In this document: piece by piece, positions 33,116 to 42,674 of the stretch
Position numbering within the stretch: position 1 is the first letter of the stretch
Layout: every line of letters begins with the position of its first letter
DNA from: an uncultured Alphaproteobacteria bacterium
GTDB taxonomy: Bacteria; Pseudomonadota; Alphaproteobacteria; UBA7985; CAJQQZ01
Assembly: GCA_905480575.1 (NCBI GenBank)
Contig: CAJQQZ010000057.1
Coordinates: forward strand, 1-58,020
DNA: 58,020 nt
Direction of reading: 5' to 3'
Position numbers and translations under genes: made by a program
Notes under the pieces: generated by a model
The model's input: only the letters and a program-made list of their open reading frames with translations
Told to the model about the DNA's origin: nothing
The model's database searches: none

Positions 33116-34624
33116 CTAGTTTTGGGGTGCGCGGGCCGGTTTGGGTTTAGGCTTTTCAAAGGCCCAGTCATCTTTGATCACCTTCTGCACGAAGGTCAGT
33201 AAGCGGTCAGCCCTTCGCCTATCAGGTTTCGTGTCCGAAAAGAAATAGTCCGGTTCGAAAAGGTCACCCTTTGAGTTAGGATCTTGAATGTTACAAGCCC
33301 ATGCAACATCAAGCCTAAACTTGCTATGGGGCAATTCGTAAAAGAAACTAGGCGCATTACAATTTCTGTTTGGGCTGCCGCCAGTTGGTTCCCCGTAGAA
33401 AGTTGCTTTTCTGTTGAGATCAATTTGCGCCGCCATCATACTTGCGGCAGAGAACGTGCCACTATCAATCAAGACATGTAGCCCATCTTTGTAGGCTTTC
33501 TTGCCCCAAACTCTTTGTGTCAGCAAGACGTAATACCCTTGTGGCTGAGCCTTTCTTCTGCCTCCAAACCGATGAATTCTTCGTAGCACGTTGTTCGCTG
33601 CAGCAACTGGGTCTTTGCTGTTTGAATTGAGGTCCGTTCTTTTCTTAACATCCATCAAAGGCTGCAGCTTTGCTTTTGGTACATGAATGTGTTTTGGAAA
33701 ATAATGTTTCTTGTTCAACAGGTAGGCCAGCAACAGAGAAGCGTTATCGATTGTGCCACCCGGGTTGCCACGCAGGTCAAGGATAAGTTCCTCAACTCCC
33801 AAGTCACTAATTTCTTTGAACACACTTTCCAATGTCGCCGCAAACCTCCCCTTGTCTGCTAGAAAAGTGCGGACTCTCAGATAAAAAGCTTCGCTCTCCT
33901 CTAATTTTTTGCCCCACATAAACGGTTTTGGAAGCCAGGATCCATCACGGTACTTCGCGGCCGCATAAGAAAGTGTTTCGCCCCCATAGCGTCGTTCACT
34001 TTCCTCGCCTTTTTCATCTGCAAAAGTCAGAATAAAGTCGGTGCGCGGTTCCTCAAACGCTAGAGAATACAAAGTTGGGAAATTTTTATTTGCCTCATAG
34101 AGATCACTGCTGGAATTGGAACCATCGTTACAGGCATAGTTTGAGAGAATTTGGACGATCTCTTCAATAGGTCTGCCATCAATTTTGGTGACTGTAGCAC
34201 CAGCGGGGAAAGGATAACTTTCCTCGCTAACGACTGTACGGTCATGAAGGAAATTGAGGAGCAAAGGAAATCCGTTTTGAAAATAGAAGAATTTTCTCTC
34301 GGCTTCCTCGGACATAAATATGCAGGTATGGCCATCTCGTACTTGGGCCACCAATGGCAATACAATGCGGTAGTACTCCTGAGGTGACAACGAGTGCGTT
34401 AGTTCTTTTCTAGTTTTAGAAAATGAAGCTCTGAATTCTTTCTTGCTTTGGTGAAGTCCCAAATTTGGGTGCTGTGTTTCTAGAACTTCTTGGATCAAAG
34501 CGAGTTCGGCCTGCATTTGCTTTACAGATAGCTTCTCAACTTCTGTCGAGGAGGCTGACGAGGTAAAAGCAAAAATAGAGGCGGCTGAAAGGCAAACGGT
34601 CAGCACCATTCGGCTCAAGGTCAT
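33116..34624 (-). CDS. S41-family peptidase, secreted
   Basis: A 502-residue protein with an N-terminal signal peptide (MTLSRMVLTVCLSAASIFAF) and an S41 (tail-specific protease) core. The core is seen in VEELILDLRGNPGGTIDNAS, the nucleophile-bearing IDSGTFSAASMMAAQ and the later TFYGEPTGGSPN. The PDZ-like part is weak. S41 enzymes cut peptides or process lipoproteins in the periplasm. The ATG at 34624 overlaps the MFS stop (ATGA), so translation is coupled; the much longer frame upstream runs inside the MFS gene and is discarded. It ends with a proline-rich Lys/Pro/Ala tail. Confidence 0.85.
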   Translation of the reverse strand: MTLSRMVLTVCLSAASIFAFTSSASSTEVEKLSVKQMQAELALIQEVLETQHPNLGLHQSKKEFRASFSKTRKELTHSLSPQEYYRIVLPLVAQVRDGHTCIFMSEEAERKFFYFQNGFPLLLNFLHDRTVVSEESYPFPAGATVTKIDGRPIEEIVQILSNYACNDGSNSSSDLYEANKNFPTLYSLAFEEPRTDFILTFADEKGEESERRYGGETLSYAAAKYRDGSWLPKPFMWGKKLEESEAFYLRVRTFLADKGRFAATLESVFKEISDLGVEELILDLRGNPGGTIDNASLLLAYLLNKKHYFPKHIHVPKAKLQPLMDVKKRTDLNSNSKDPVAAANNVLRRIHRFGGRRKAQPQGYYVLLTQRVWGKKAYKDGLHVLIDSGTFSAASMMAAQIDLNRKATFYGEPTGGSPNRNCNAPSFFYELPHSKFRLDVAWACNIQDPNSKGDLFEPDYFFSDTKPDRRRADRLLTFVQKVIKDDWAFEKPKPKPARAPQN

Positions 34625-35871
34625 TGCAAACCACCTTCGACTTGCTGTCGAGGTTTTGCCTGCAACGAAGGGATTACATAAAACATCAACATTGCCAACA
34701 AAGCTGCCGTCGCAGAGAACAAGAACGCCGGAACGTAGCTGCCGGTCCAATCCAGCAAGAGCCCAGACACCCAGCCACCTAGAGCGCCGCCCGCCCCCAG
34801 ACCTATCGTCGTAGCACCGTAGACTGCGGCTACGTGCTTGGGGAAATGGATCGCAACAAGGCTGGAAAACACCGGACCGCGAGAGCCTTGGGTGATCCCG
34901 AAGAAGAAGACGTAACCAACCAGAAAAATCATAAGATTGGTTTGACCGACCATCGCTAAACACAAGATCCCTAGTGCACTAAAAGTATAGCTAAAAGTCA
35001 GCACCTGCTTCCTGCCAAAGATATCCCCCAGCCAAGCGGTAAACACCATCCCAACAACAGACAACATGCCGGCCAGACCGTAAGCCCAAGCAGCCGTTAG
35101 TGGTGAATAGCCGTTTTCAACCAGATAAGCGACAGATTGCAACGCCACTGCGTAAATCGTAACAGCAGTTAAAAAGAAGGCAATTGTAATCGCCCAAAAC
35201 GGCTTTGTCGCAAAGGCTTTAAGCAAAGATCCAAAGTGTTCATTTACTGAAACCGGGGCTGGCTTTGAATAGAACTCCGAGTTTCCTGCCGCTAGTTTCC
35301 GCCAAGGCAGCAACAAGATAATCGGGCAGAGAACCAAAAGTGTGACGCCCATAATCTGGTAAGTTGATCGCCAGCCAAAAGCTTGAATCAAGATTTCAGT
35401 CAGGGGTGCAAGCGCAATGACACCCGCGCCAAGACCGCCGTAGGCGACCCCCATAGCTAACGTCAGCCGACTGTTGAACCACCGCGATACTAGGCCAGCT
35501 GCTGTCACCATTCCGATGGCAGCAACACCGATTCCAGCGCCAAGGCCAACACCAAAATACAAATGCCAGATAGAGGTTGAGAAAGAGGCCAAGACAAACC
35601 CCGCCCCCATTAGAGAAAACCCGAAGCCGTATGTCACTCGAGCCCCAAAACGATCGAACAACCAACCCATAAACGGAGCCATCGCCCCATGCGCCAACAT
35701 GTAGACAGAATAAACTGAAATGACTTTCGATCTAGTCCAACCAAATTCCTCCGTCAAAGGCAGAACGAACACCGCATACCCCTCGCCAATCCCCCTTGCC
35801 AACACATTGCATAGTGTAACAATTAGCAAGACCGTCATGGCCCACGTCATAGGGGATTTAGGGGCCGACAT
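34621..35871 (-). CDS. MFS transporter (monocarboxylate-porter-like)
   Basis: A 416-residue major facilitator with about 12 membrane segments. The loop 2-3 motif reads GWLFDRFGARVTYGFGF, and FGWTRSKVI precedes the second helix, a style typical of bacterial monocarboxylate or oxalate:formate-like porters. The gene starts one base before the KdsB-like stop ends (TAATG) and overlaps the S41 gene at its end, so the three are one translationally coupled unit. Substrate unknown. Confidence 0.88.
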   Translation of the reverse strand: MSAPKSPMTWAMTVLLIVTLCNVLARGIGEGYAVFVLPLTEEFGWTRSKVISVYSVYMLAHGAMAPFMGWLFDRFGARVTYGFGFSLMGAGFVLASFSTSIWHLYFGVGLGAGIGVAAIGMVTAAGLVSRWFNSRLTLAMGVAYGGLGAGVIALAPLTEILIQAFGWRSTYQIMGVTLLVLCPIILLLPWRKLAAGNSEFYSKPAPVSVNEHFGSLLKAFATKPFWAITIAFFLTAVTIYAVALQSVAYLVENGYSPLTAAWAYGLAGMLSVVGMVFTAWLGDIFGRKQVLTFSYTFSALGILCLAMVGQTNLMIFLVGYVFFFGITQGSRGPVFSSLVAIHFPKHVAAVYGATTIGLGAGGALGGWVSGLLLDWTGSYVPAFLFSATAALLAMLMFYVIPSLQAKPRQQVEGGLQ

Positions 35872-36659
35872 TAGGCGCCTAAAGCGTTGGAAACGATCTC
35901 AATATCTTCAGGGTTGTTTACTTCCCAAAACCCGCGGCCTTTGGCGTCGACTTCCACGGCTTTAATCGGAATTGAGTTTTCTAGAAACCTCAGCTGTTCT
36001 AGACCTTCTAATTCCTCGAGCAGCCCCGGTTCAAATCCACAGTAAGTTTCCAACGCCGAAAACCGATAGGCGTAGACGCCTACGTGATGAAAGACCGGAA
36101 TTTCATCGTCTTCTTTGTAGTTTTTTGACGTGAATGGGATGACTTCTTTGGAGAAATAGAGCGCATTACCTTGATTGGATAAAACCATCGTCGTGCCACC
36201 AACCAGGCCAACCGACCTTTGTTGCTTGAAGCGATCGAAGCTCTCTAAATCACAACGTAGTGCAGGCGTTGCCACATCAACCTTCTGGTCATCCATTGTA
36301 TCAATCAAGGCCGTGATAAAGTCAGCAGGCGTTAGTGGAGCGTCGCCTTGCCAATTAACAACGACATCTGGTTTCGGTTCTAACTGCTGTGCTGCTTCAT
36401 AGACACGTTCTGTGCCATTTCTGCAGTCAACCGAAGTCATTAAAACTTTAGCACCAAAAGCCTCCGCCGCACTTTTGATACGATCATCATCGGTCGCGAC
36501 ATAGATATCGGCTATATCTGCAAGAACTTTCGCCGCTTCGAAAGTGCGTTCGATTAGCGGCTTTTCCAAGCCATCTGCGCCTTTGAGCATCGCGGTTAGA
36601 GGTTTACCCGCAAAGCGTGATGATCCCCAGCGAGCCGGGATGATGATGACTGGTTTCAT
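35871..36659 (-). CDS. KdsB-like cytidylyltransferase with altered motifs
   Basis: A 262-residue nucleotidyltransferase of the CMP-Kdo synthetase family, judged from IIIPARWGSSRFAGKPL, ATDDDRI, VVNWQGDAPL, SVGLVGGTTMV, HHVGVYAYR and LEQLRFLENSIPIKAVEV. Two motifs differ from canonical KdsB: HxSGT(D/E)R reads CRNGTERV, and NVQGDEP reads NWQGDAP. It may therefore use a different 3-deoxy sugar, or be a second copy with a special role. It heads the operon with the MFS and S41 genes. Confidence 0.8.
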   Translation of the reverse strand: MKPVIIIPARWGSSRFAGKPLTAMLKGADGLEKPLIERTFEAAKVLADIADIYVATDDDRIKSAAEAFGAKVLMTSVDCRNGTERVYEAAQQLEPKPDVVVNWQGDAPLTPADFITALIDTMDDQKVDVATPALRCDLESFDRFKQQRSVGLVGGTTMVLSNQGNALYFSKEVIPFTSKNYKEDDEIPVFHHVGVYAYRFSALETYCGFEPGLLEELEGLEQLRFLENSIPIKAVEVDAKGRGFWEVNNPEDIEIVSNALGA

Positions 36660-36720
36660 GAAAGTGATTGCCCCGAAATGATATCAGAAACAATCTCTTA
36701 TCATTGCTCCGAAAAGACCG

Positions 36721-37434
36721 CTAGTCTTCATACTGGTCATGACGCTTCAACCAAGACATTGAATGTGGAAGGTTCTGTTCATCTCGCCCTTTCGGCAACA
36801 GATCCATGTAGTGGTATGCTGCGTTCAACATGTCCAAGCCTCTTGAGTAGCAAGAATAGGTGTGGAAAACTTCGCCGTTTTCGTTCTTATAGAAAATTGA
36901 AATTCCCGGCGCTTCGGACATGGGGAAAGTAGAGGGTTTGTAGTTGTACGTTGCAGACCCGTCTTTCACCTCATCCTCTGTAAAGGATACATTGAAGTCT
37001 CGGTTGAACTCACTCCCAAGTGAGGATACCCAATCAAAACTCCAACCCATTCGGTCGCGATAGGCCAACAGTTTGTCTAGCGGTGCATTCGACACGGATT
37101 TCATGGTCGCATCTCGGTGCCCTAGGTGAACCTGAAATCCGTCGTATCCGTCTGCCCAAAAAGAGCAAGAAGTGCAGCCCTCTTCCCAATCTTCGCCGAA
37201 CATGAAGTGTTGAACGATCAACTGACTTCTTCCTTCAAAAAGATCAACCAAAGAAGCTTCACCACTGGCTGTTTGAAATCGGTAGTCATTGCCGATTTTT
37301 ACCCAAGGCATTTCCCGCCTCGCCTTGCTCAAGGCATCTCTTTGGCGGGTAAATTCTTTCTCCTGGGCGAGATGCTCCTTGCGGGCTTTCAACCATTCCT
37401 CGCGGGAAACAATTGGGTTCTGAACGTTTGACAT
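36721..37434 (-). CDS. DUF899-family thioredoxin-like protein
   Basis: A 237-residue protein of the DUF899 group (thioredoxin-like fold): EEWLKARKEHLAQEKEFTRQ at the start, MPWVKIGNDYRFQT, HFMFGEDWEEGCTSCSFWAD and ISIFYKNENGEVFHTYSCYSRG. The GCTSCSFW stretch has a CxxC pair (C-T-S-C). The role is unknown. It lies between the KdsB-like and MaoC genes, all on the minus strand, but with gaps of 60 and 46 bp. Confidence 0.88.
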   Translation of the reverse strand: MSNVQNPIVSREEWLKARKEHLAQEKEFTRQRDALSKARREMPWVKIGNDYRFQTASGEASLVDLFEGRSQLIVQHFMFGEDWEEGCTSCSFWADGYDGFQVHLGHRDATMKSVSNAPLDKLLAYRDRMGWSFDWVSSLGSEFNRDFNVSFTEDEVKDGSATYNYKPSTFPMSEAPGISIFYKNENGEVFHTYSCYSRGLDMLNAAYHYMDLLPKGRDEQNLPHSMSWLKRHDQYED

Positions 37435-37480
37435 GCCGAGCTCCTTCTGTGGCTAGTTTCTTTCCAGACGTTTCACAGAC

Positions 37481-37981
37481 CTAGTCATCGACACCATGAC
37501 CTGCTTTAGGCACCAAAAAAGTGCGCTCATACTCAATAACCGAAACCCCATCTTGGTTCCGTCCAATCGTTTTGATCGTCACCAGTCCTTGCGTTGGTCG
37601 CGATTTCGACTCACGCTTGGCAAGAACTTTACTTTCTGCATAAAGCGTATCACCGTTGAAAACAGGTGCCGTGAGCTTGATCTTATCCCAACCCAAGTTA
37701 GCGATGGCCTTCTGGCTTGTGTCAGAGACAGACATGCCGCCGACGATAGCGAGTGTCAGAAAGGAATTCACTAGAGGTTTGCCGAATTCTGACTTCTTCG
37801 AATACTCTTGATCAAAGTGCAATGGATGCGTGTTCATCGTCAATATCGTGAACCAAGAATTGTCAGCTTCAGTGATGGTCCGACCGGGCCGGTGCTCATA
37901 AGTCACCCCGACTTCAAAGTCGTCGTAGTATCTACCTGGGTCATCTCTGTATCTGGTTTCGCTGATCTTCTTGACACCCAC
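37481..37981 (-). CDS. MaoC-family dehydratase
   Basis: A 166-residue hot-dog fold enzyme. DFEVGVTYEHRPGRTITEAD contains the family motif, followed by HPLHFDQEYSKKSEFGKPLV with the hydratase aspartate/histidine pair. It probably hydrates an enoyl- or mesaconyl-type CoA. The start is set at the GTG at 37981, which has a good AGGAG seven bases upstream; the longer frame starts at an unsupported TTG. It is divergent from the acyl-CoA ligase at 38073, a functional neighbour in CoA-ester catabolism. Confidence 0.85.
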   Translation of the reverse strand: MGVKKISETRYRDDPGRYYDDFEVGVTYEHRPGRTITEADNSWFTILTMNTHPLHFDQEYSKKSEFGKPLVNSFLTLAIVGGMSVSDTSQKAIANLGWDKIKLTAPVFNGDTLYAESKVLAKRESKSRPTQGLVTIKTIGRNQDGVSVIEYERTFLVPKAGHGVDD

Positions 37982-38072
37982 GTCATTTCTCCTAATTGTG
38001 TAAAGCAACTAATGCTGCTCCAGTCCTAATAAATCAATTCGGCAGCGTAAACAGGAAATCCAGGGAGTTACA

Positions 38073-39704
38073 ATGCTAGGCCTAATGCAAGACCGTCCGA
38101 TGATGATTTCATCGATCCTTTCCTTCGCGGCCCAATATCACGGTGATGTAGAGATTGTTTCTGTTACAGCCGACAATCCTCGCCATCGTTATGGCTATGC
38201 TGACGCCCACAAACGCGCCTGCAAACTTGCCAATGCTTTGCAACGCTACGGTGTCAAACTTGGCGATCGAATTGCTACACTTGCGTGGAACGACTACCGC
38301 CATTTTGAACTCTATTTCGGTGTATCTGGGATCGGTGCTGTTCTCCATACGGTCAATCCCCGGCTCTTTGCTGATCAACTGTCTTACATTTTCAACCATG
38401 CTGAGGATCGCTTGCTGTTCATCGATCCACAGTTCATTCCTCTGGTTGAACAACTGGGCACACAATGGAAATCAATTGAAAGAGTTGTTGTCCTGGCCCC
38501 TGCGGACAAAATGCCAGAGACCAGTGTGGACGGTTTGATCTCTTACGAAGAGTTCATTTCAGCCGAGAGCGAAGGCTTCGATTGGCCAGAGTTTGATGAA
38601 AGAACAGCCTCCAGCCTATGTTATACTTCGGGAACGACGGGCAATCCGAAGGGCGTTCTTTTTTCGCACCGTTCGACCGTTCTTCACACTTTGACTGTCG
38701 CAGCGGCCTCTAACATGGCAATTATGCCACATGACAATTTCCTCCCAGTGGTTCCCATGTTTCACGCCAATGCCTGGGGCACTCCCTACATAACCCCAAC
38801 AGCCGGTTCAAAAATGGTTTTCCCAGGCGCTCATCTTGACGGCGCACGTCTCTATGCTCTGCTCGAGGAAGAGAAAGTGACGATGAGCGCTGGCGTTCCT
38901 ACCGTCTGGCTCGGCCTTCTCAACTATGTCAAAGAACAAGGCATCGGCTTCAACCATTTGCAACGTGTTCTAATCGGCGGTGCGGCAGCGCCCGGGGCCA
39001 TGATTGATTCGTTTGAGAAAGACTATGGCGTAACAGTCAATCATGCGTGGGGTATGACCGAAATGAGCCCAGTTGGCACCATCGGCAACATCAAGCGTGG
39101 CCATGCTGACAAACCACAAGAAGAGATCCTCGCTCTCAAGCGCAGCCAAGGACATGCTTTTTGGGGCTGCGATCTGAAGATTGTTGACGATCAAGGTAAC
39201 CGGCTTCCGGAAGACGGAGAGACCACTGGTGATCTTTACGTCAAAGGTTATTTCATTACTTCTGGCTACTACAACAATCCGGATGCTACGTCAGAAGCTT
39301 TCGACAAAGACGGATGGTTCCAGACTGGCGACGTTGCTTCTATCGACAAGGATGGTTATCTGCGTATCACTGACAGATCAAAGGACGTCATCAAGTCCGG
39401 CGGAGAATGGATTAGCTCTATTGACCTTGAGAACTTAGCCGTCGGTCATCCTGATGTCGCAGAAGCCGCAGTGATCGGCCGCCCGCACCACAAATGGGAC
39501 GAACGACCTCTCCTGATTATCCTCCCCCACGACCAAGATAATCCACCAAGCAAAGAGTCAATCCTGAGCTTCATGGAAGGTAAGATTGCCAAATGGTGGA
39601 TGCCGGATGACGTCGCCTACGTCAGCGAAATCCCACATACAGCAACTGGGAAAATTCAAAAGACAGAGCTTCGAAAAACCTTTGCTGACTTCAAATTTTC
39701 TTAA
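38073..39704 (+). CDS. AMP-dependent fatty acid--CoA ligase (AlkK-like)
   Basis: A 543-residue acyl-CoA synthetase of the ANL superfamily. P-loop SLCYTSGTTGNPKGVLF, adenylate-binding HAWGMTEMSPVG, ATPase motif WFQTGDVASIDKDGYLRITD, the hinge RSKDVIKSGGEWIS and the C-terminal lysine in ATGKIQKTEL are all visible. This layout fits medium- or long-chain substrates. The gene is divergent from maoC and its end overlaps that of the convergent FAD monooxygenase gene by 14 bp. Confidence 0.9.
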   Translation: MLGLMQDRPMMISSILSFAAQYHGDVEIVSVTADNPRHRYGYADAHKRACKLANALQRYGVKLGDRIATLAWNDYRHFELYFGVSGIGAVLHTVNPRLFADQLSYIFNHAEDRLLFIDPQFIPLVEQLGTQWKSIERVVVLAPADKMPETSVDGLISYEEFISAESEGFDWPEFDERTASSLCYTSGTTGNPKGVLFSHRSTVLHTLTVAAASNMAIMPHDNFLPVVPMFHANAWGTPYITPTAGSKMVFPGAHLDGARLYALLEEEKVTMSAGVPTVWLGLLNYVKEQGIGFNHLQRVLIGGAAAPGAMIDSFEKDYGVTVNHAWGMTEMSPVGTIGNIKRGHADKPQEEILALKRSQGHAFWGCDLKIVDDQGNRLPEDGETTGDLYVKGYFITSGYYNNPDATSEAFDKDGWFQTGDVASIDKDGYLRITDRSKDVIKSGGEWISSIDLENLAVGHPDVAEAAVIGRPHHKWDERPLLIILPHDQDNPPSKESILSFMEGKIAKWWMPDDVAYVSEIPHTATGKIQKTELRKTFADFKFS

Positions 39705-40902
39705 GCGAGGAAAACGGGCCTGTTTTAACTCCAGCCAAAGTTTGCATCATGAGCTCGCTCATGAAGGGTAGCTTGGACATTGGATGAAAAGTAAGATCTC
39801 TAATGGTCGATAAAACTTTGCTATCTGATTGAAAGAAAGGGGTCAGATAGTGGCTCATCATTTGGTAGAATCTAACTTGCTTCTTACGGTTGTTCTCGTA
39901 GTCTTTTAGGGCATCAAGCAGCTCATCAAGGCGGGTTAAGGATTTTGCCAACCGACGAGCGTCCATCAGTCCCATGTTTGCTCCCTGCCCCAATTGCGGT
40001 GATGTTGCGTGGGCGGCATCTCCAATGAAAACCAACCGGCCTTTGCTATAAGTTTTCAAAGCTGTGTCGTGATAACTAGCAAGCGTAAGCTGGCCATGGT
40101 TCGAGAATTGATCGACATATGGCTTAGCTTTCGGCCAAATGGACGCCACTTGCTGTTGCCAGTTTTCAAACGGTGAATTGAGCCAATCGTCGTATTCCTC
40201 TAGTTTCAAACTCCAGAAGAACGCAGTTTGTTTTCCGCCCGTGGCAGAGAAAGCCGATCCTAAAGGTAATAGTCCGATCATGATCTTCGCGTCCACATAC
40301 CGTTGGATCAAAGCCGATTGCTCAATGTCTAGCGCGTCAGTCTCGCAAACACCCCAAAGAGCACCAAATTCGTAGGTCTTATCTCTTTTGAAATCGCCAT
40401 GCATTTGGCGCAGAACCTAACCGGTACCAGAGGCATCGATGACAAGATCAAAGGGACCGATCTCAGTCGCGTCCTCTCTTAGAAGCCAGGCTTCTTGGTC
40501 AGATTGCAAACAATCAACGATCCTATGAGAGGTTTCAACGGCAAGATTGAGCGAACTCAGTTTTTCAAAGAGAACATCGAAAAGAACACCTCTGTGCATC
40601 CCCAAAGCAAAGGACGTTCCCCCCAACACGTCATAAGGAATGTCAAAGATGACTTTGCCTTTGGGTGTGTCGCCATAAATCCCTTCTATCCTCGCGCTGT
40701 GCTCGATTGCTGCTTCAGAAAGCCCTAGATCTGCTAAACAAGAAAGACCTGTTGGTTGGATCATCAACCCAGAACCGATGGCTTTTGGTGCATCAAACCG
40801 CTCAAAAATGGTCGGATTAAAACCAGCCTCCGCCAAGAATAACGCCGCAGCCAGCCCGGTTGGACCAGCCCCAACGATAGCTATTTTCATATCAGTTTTC
40901 AT
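39691..40902 (-). pseudogene. FAD-dependent monooxygenase interrupted by an in-frame amber codon
   Basis: The reading frame codes for a p-hydroxybenzoate-hydroxylase-like flavoprotein: the N-terminal Rossmann motif VGAGPTGLAAALFLAEAG, then FDLVIDASGTG, and the C-terminal GRLVFIGDAAHATSP with LGQGANMGLMDA. Codon 162 is TAG (40419-40417), placed between IDASGTG and VLRQMHGDFK in the same frame, where relatives usually have a Ser. A single substitution (for example TCG to TAG) explains it. Both halves are otherwise intact. The ATG at 40902 follows the DUF2269 gene. Whether this is a pseudogene, read-through or a sequencing error is not known. Confidence 0.82.
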
Positions 40903-40906
40903 CAAC

Positions 40907-41379
40907 TCACCAGAAACTTGGGCGGGCAATCATCAACCAAACAATTGCCAGGATGGAAACAAATGCAGGGATACCCAGTATAAACCATAGGGAAAAGAGC
41001 CTTGAATACCGTTGTGACAAGGGTGCCTCGTATTCTGCTGACACCTGCGCCTCGTTACGAAGTTGCACCTGTATCCAGACAACTGGCAACCAACAAATGC
41101 CGATGAAAAAATACAGCCCGATCGACACTACTATCCAACCCTCGGCCAGCGACCAGCCAGTTTCAAGGGCAAGCAGAATGCCTGTGATTGGCTGCAAAAC
41201 AACGGCTGCCGCGGTAAACAAAAATCTGCCACAACAACCATTTGGGCGACTTGAGCAATAACGACTGCTTCTCTCGTGCGATGAGCCATCAACATAAAGA
41301 AGGCGATACCAGCCCCAGTTCCAATCAAGACACAGGCTCCCAGAACATGAAACCAGCGAAGGATCAGCTCGTATTCCAT
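40907..41379 (-). pseudogene. DUF2269-like membrane protein with apparent frameshift
   Basis: The N-terminal part (MEYELILRWFHVLGACVLIG, then MVVVADF) is in one frame and the rest (LFTAAAVVLQPITGILLALE to IVWLMIARPSFW) is in another. Together they form a four-helix membrane protein of the DUF2269 type. The break is at a run of five T (minus strand; 41224-41220): with six T the frames join as ADF-LFTAAAV. ATG at 41379 overlaps the SDR-DoxX stop (TGATG). Function unknown; it sits between the SDR-DoxX and FAD monooxygenase genes, and its intactness depends on whether the base is truly missing. Confidence 0.78.
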
Positions 41380-42674
41380 CACCTATCGTCCAACATAACC
41401 CGCACGAAGAGCGGCAGGAATAAACCTGGAAGAATCTTCAATAGAGGCCCTAACGGATCAATCAACAAGTGAGGTGCAAAGATCAAACCAGACAGCAGAT
41501 AAACCAAAGCAACAACAACCATTGCGCCACAGGCCAACTTTGCGGCTCTCCTGACCATCAACATTCCTGCCAAAACAACGTCAACAACTGACCAAAAGCA
41601 AACCGCAGCTGTCGCTGTCTTACTTGACCAGCCAATTGTGGTAAGGTGTTTCGCCGCCTCCTCCATACTTAGGAAGCCGATCAAACCTGACAATAGCCAA
41701 TAGAAAAATAGCGTTGCCAGGGCGAAAGGAAACAGAAAGGCCATGCGAGCATACCAGCGATCCTGAACACGAACAGGGGTTGCCGCCAGACTTTCCTCTA
41801 GGCTTGTGATTTCGAGGTCTGTTCTGTGTGTCCCAACCACATCTTCAGACAAGACTTTTACTGCCGTGGATCTTAAAGGAGAGCGCCAACCGAGCCACCC
41901 CAACATGTCTGCAGCTTTTCCCATACCTTTTGCTACAATCGTAGGAATTGGCAGCATCATTAACGGTGGACTGAACCCCAGCCATTTTCGGACAGACAAG
42001 ACTAGACCTTTGATCTCGTGCTCTTCAAATTCAACCAGATCGAACTCACGAGGACCGCCAAGCTGACCTAATGCAAGTTTTCCAATCACCGAGGCTAAAT
42101 CATCAACGCTGACAGACTGAACTTTCGCAGTTTGAAACGCGACCGGTTGGATCAATGGAGTGGCAGCCGCCATTCTTAGCAACGCCGTGCCGCCATAACT
42201 GTTAGCTGATATCACCAAACCTGGTTTGATGATCCACCAATCAATCTCGCTTTTTCTTATCGCCTCGTCACCCAAGGCTTTGGTTTTCATGAAATAAGTG
42301 GAGGCCTCTGGTGTAGCACCAACTGCGGAGATCTGTATCAACTTGACTTGAGGTTTAGCTGCTATTGCTTCCACTAATGCAGTCACCATTCGGCCGTGAA
42401 TAGCCATCAGGTCATCTTTACCACTGTCCTGCAAAGCTCCGGCGCAGTTCACGACGATGCTTACGTCAGTCAACAGATCGTGCCAATCTGAAGAGGCCAC
42501 GAGCTTACTCAGATCTACGATCTTCCATTCCAGATCAGGAAGCACAGAACGAGCGGTCTTGCCATTTCGCCCTGCACCAACAACGTCAAAGCCAACACTA
42601 GACAAATGACGGCAAACAGAGGCCCCGATCAAGCCATATGCACCTAGAACCAGAACCTTCTGTTTTTTAAACAC
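41379..42674 (-). CDS. SDR-family epimerase fused to a DoxX-like membrane domain
   Basis: A 431-residue fusion. The N-terminal NAD(P)-binding domain (about 1-290) starts with VLVLGAYGLIGASVCRHL, with DLAS-type elements following; the C-terminal 120 residues form a DoxX-like four-helix bundle. Such fusions are common in proteobacteria near acyl-CoA dehydrogenases, yet the reaction is unknown. The start is a GTG directly after the stop of the acyl-CoA dehydrogenase gene. It overlaps the DUF2269-like start. Confidence 0.82.
   Translation of the reverse strand: MFKKQKVLVLGAYGLIGASVCRHLSSVGFDVVGAGRNGKTARSVLPDLEWKIVDLSKLVASSDWHDLLTDVSIVVNCAGALQDSGKDDLMAIHGRMVTALVEAIAAKPQVKLIQISAVGATPEASTYFMKTKALGDEAIRKSEIDWWIIKPGLVISANSYGGTALLRMAAATPLIQPVAFQTAKVQSVSVDDLASVIGKLALGQLGGPREFDLVEFEEHEIKGLVLSVRKWLGFSPPLMMLPIPTIVAKGMGKAADMLGWLGWRSPLRSTAVKVLSEDVVGTHRTDLEITSLEESLAATPVRVQDRWYARMAFLFPFALATLFFYWLLSGLIGFLSMEEAAKHLTTIGWSSKTATAAVCFWSVVDVVLAGMLMVRRAAKLACGAMVVVALVYLLSGLIFAPHLLIDPLGPLLKILPGLFLPLFVRVMLDDR

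Noticed and set aside
34625-34963. N-terminal extension of the S41 peptidase frame (113 residues)
   Set aside because: It lies wholly inside the MFS gene and has Arg/Ser/Cys-rich composition typical of a shadow; the ATGA overlap at 34624 with a signal peptide is much better.
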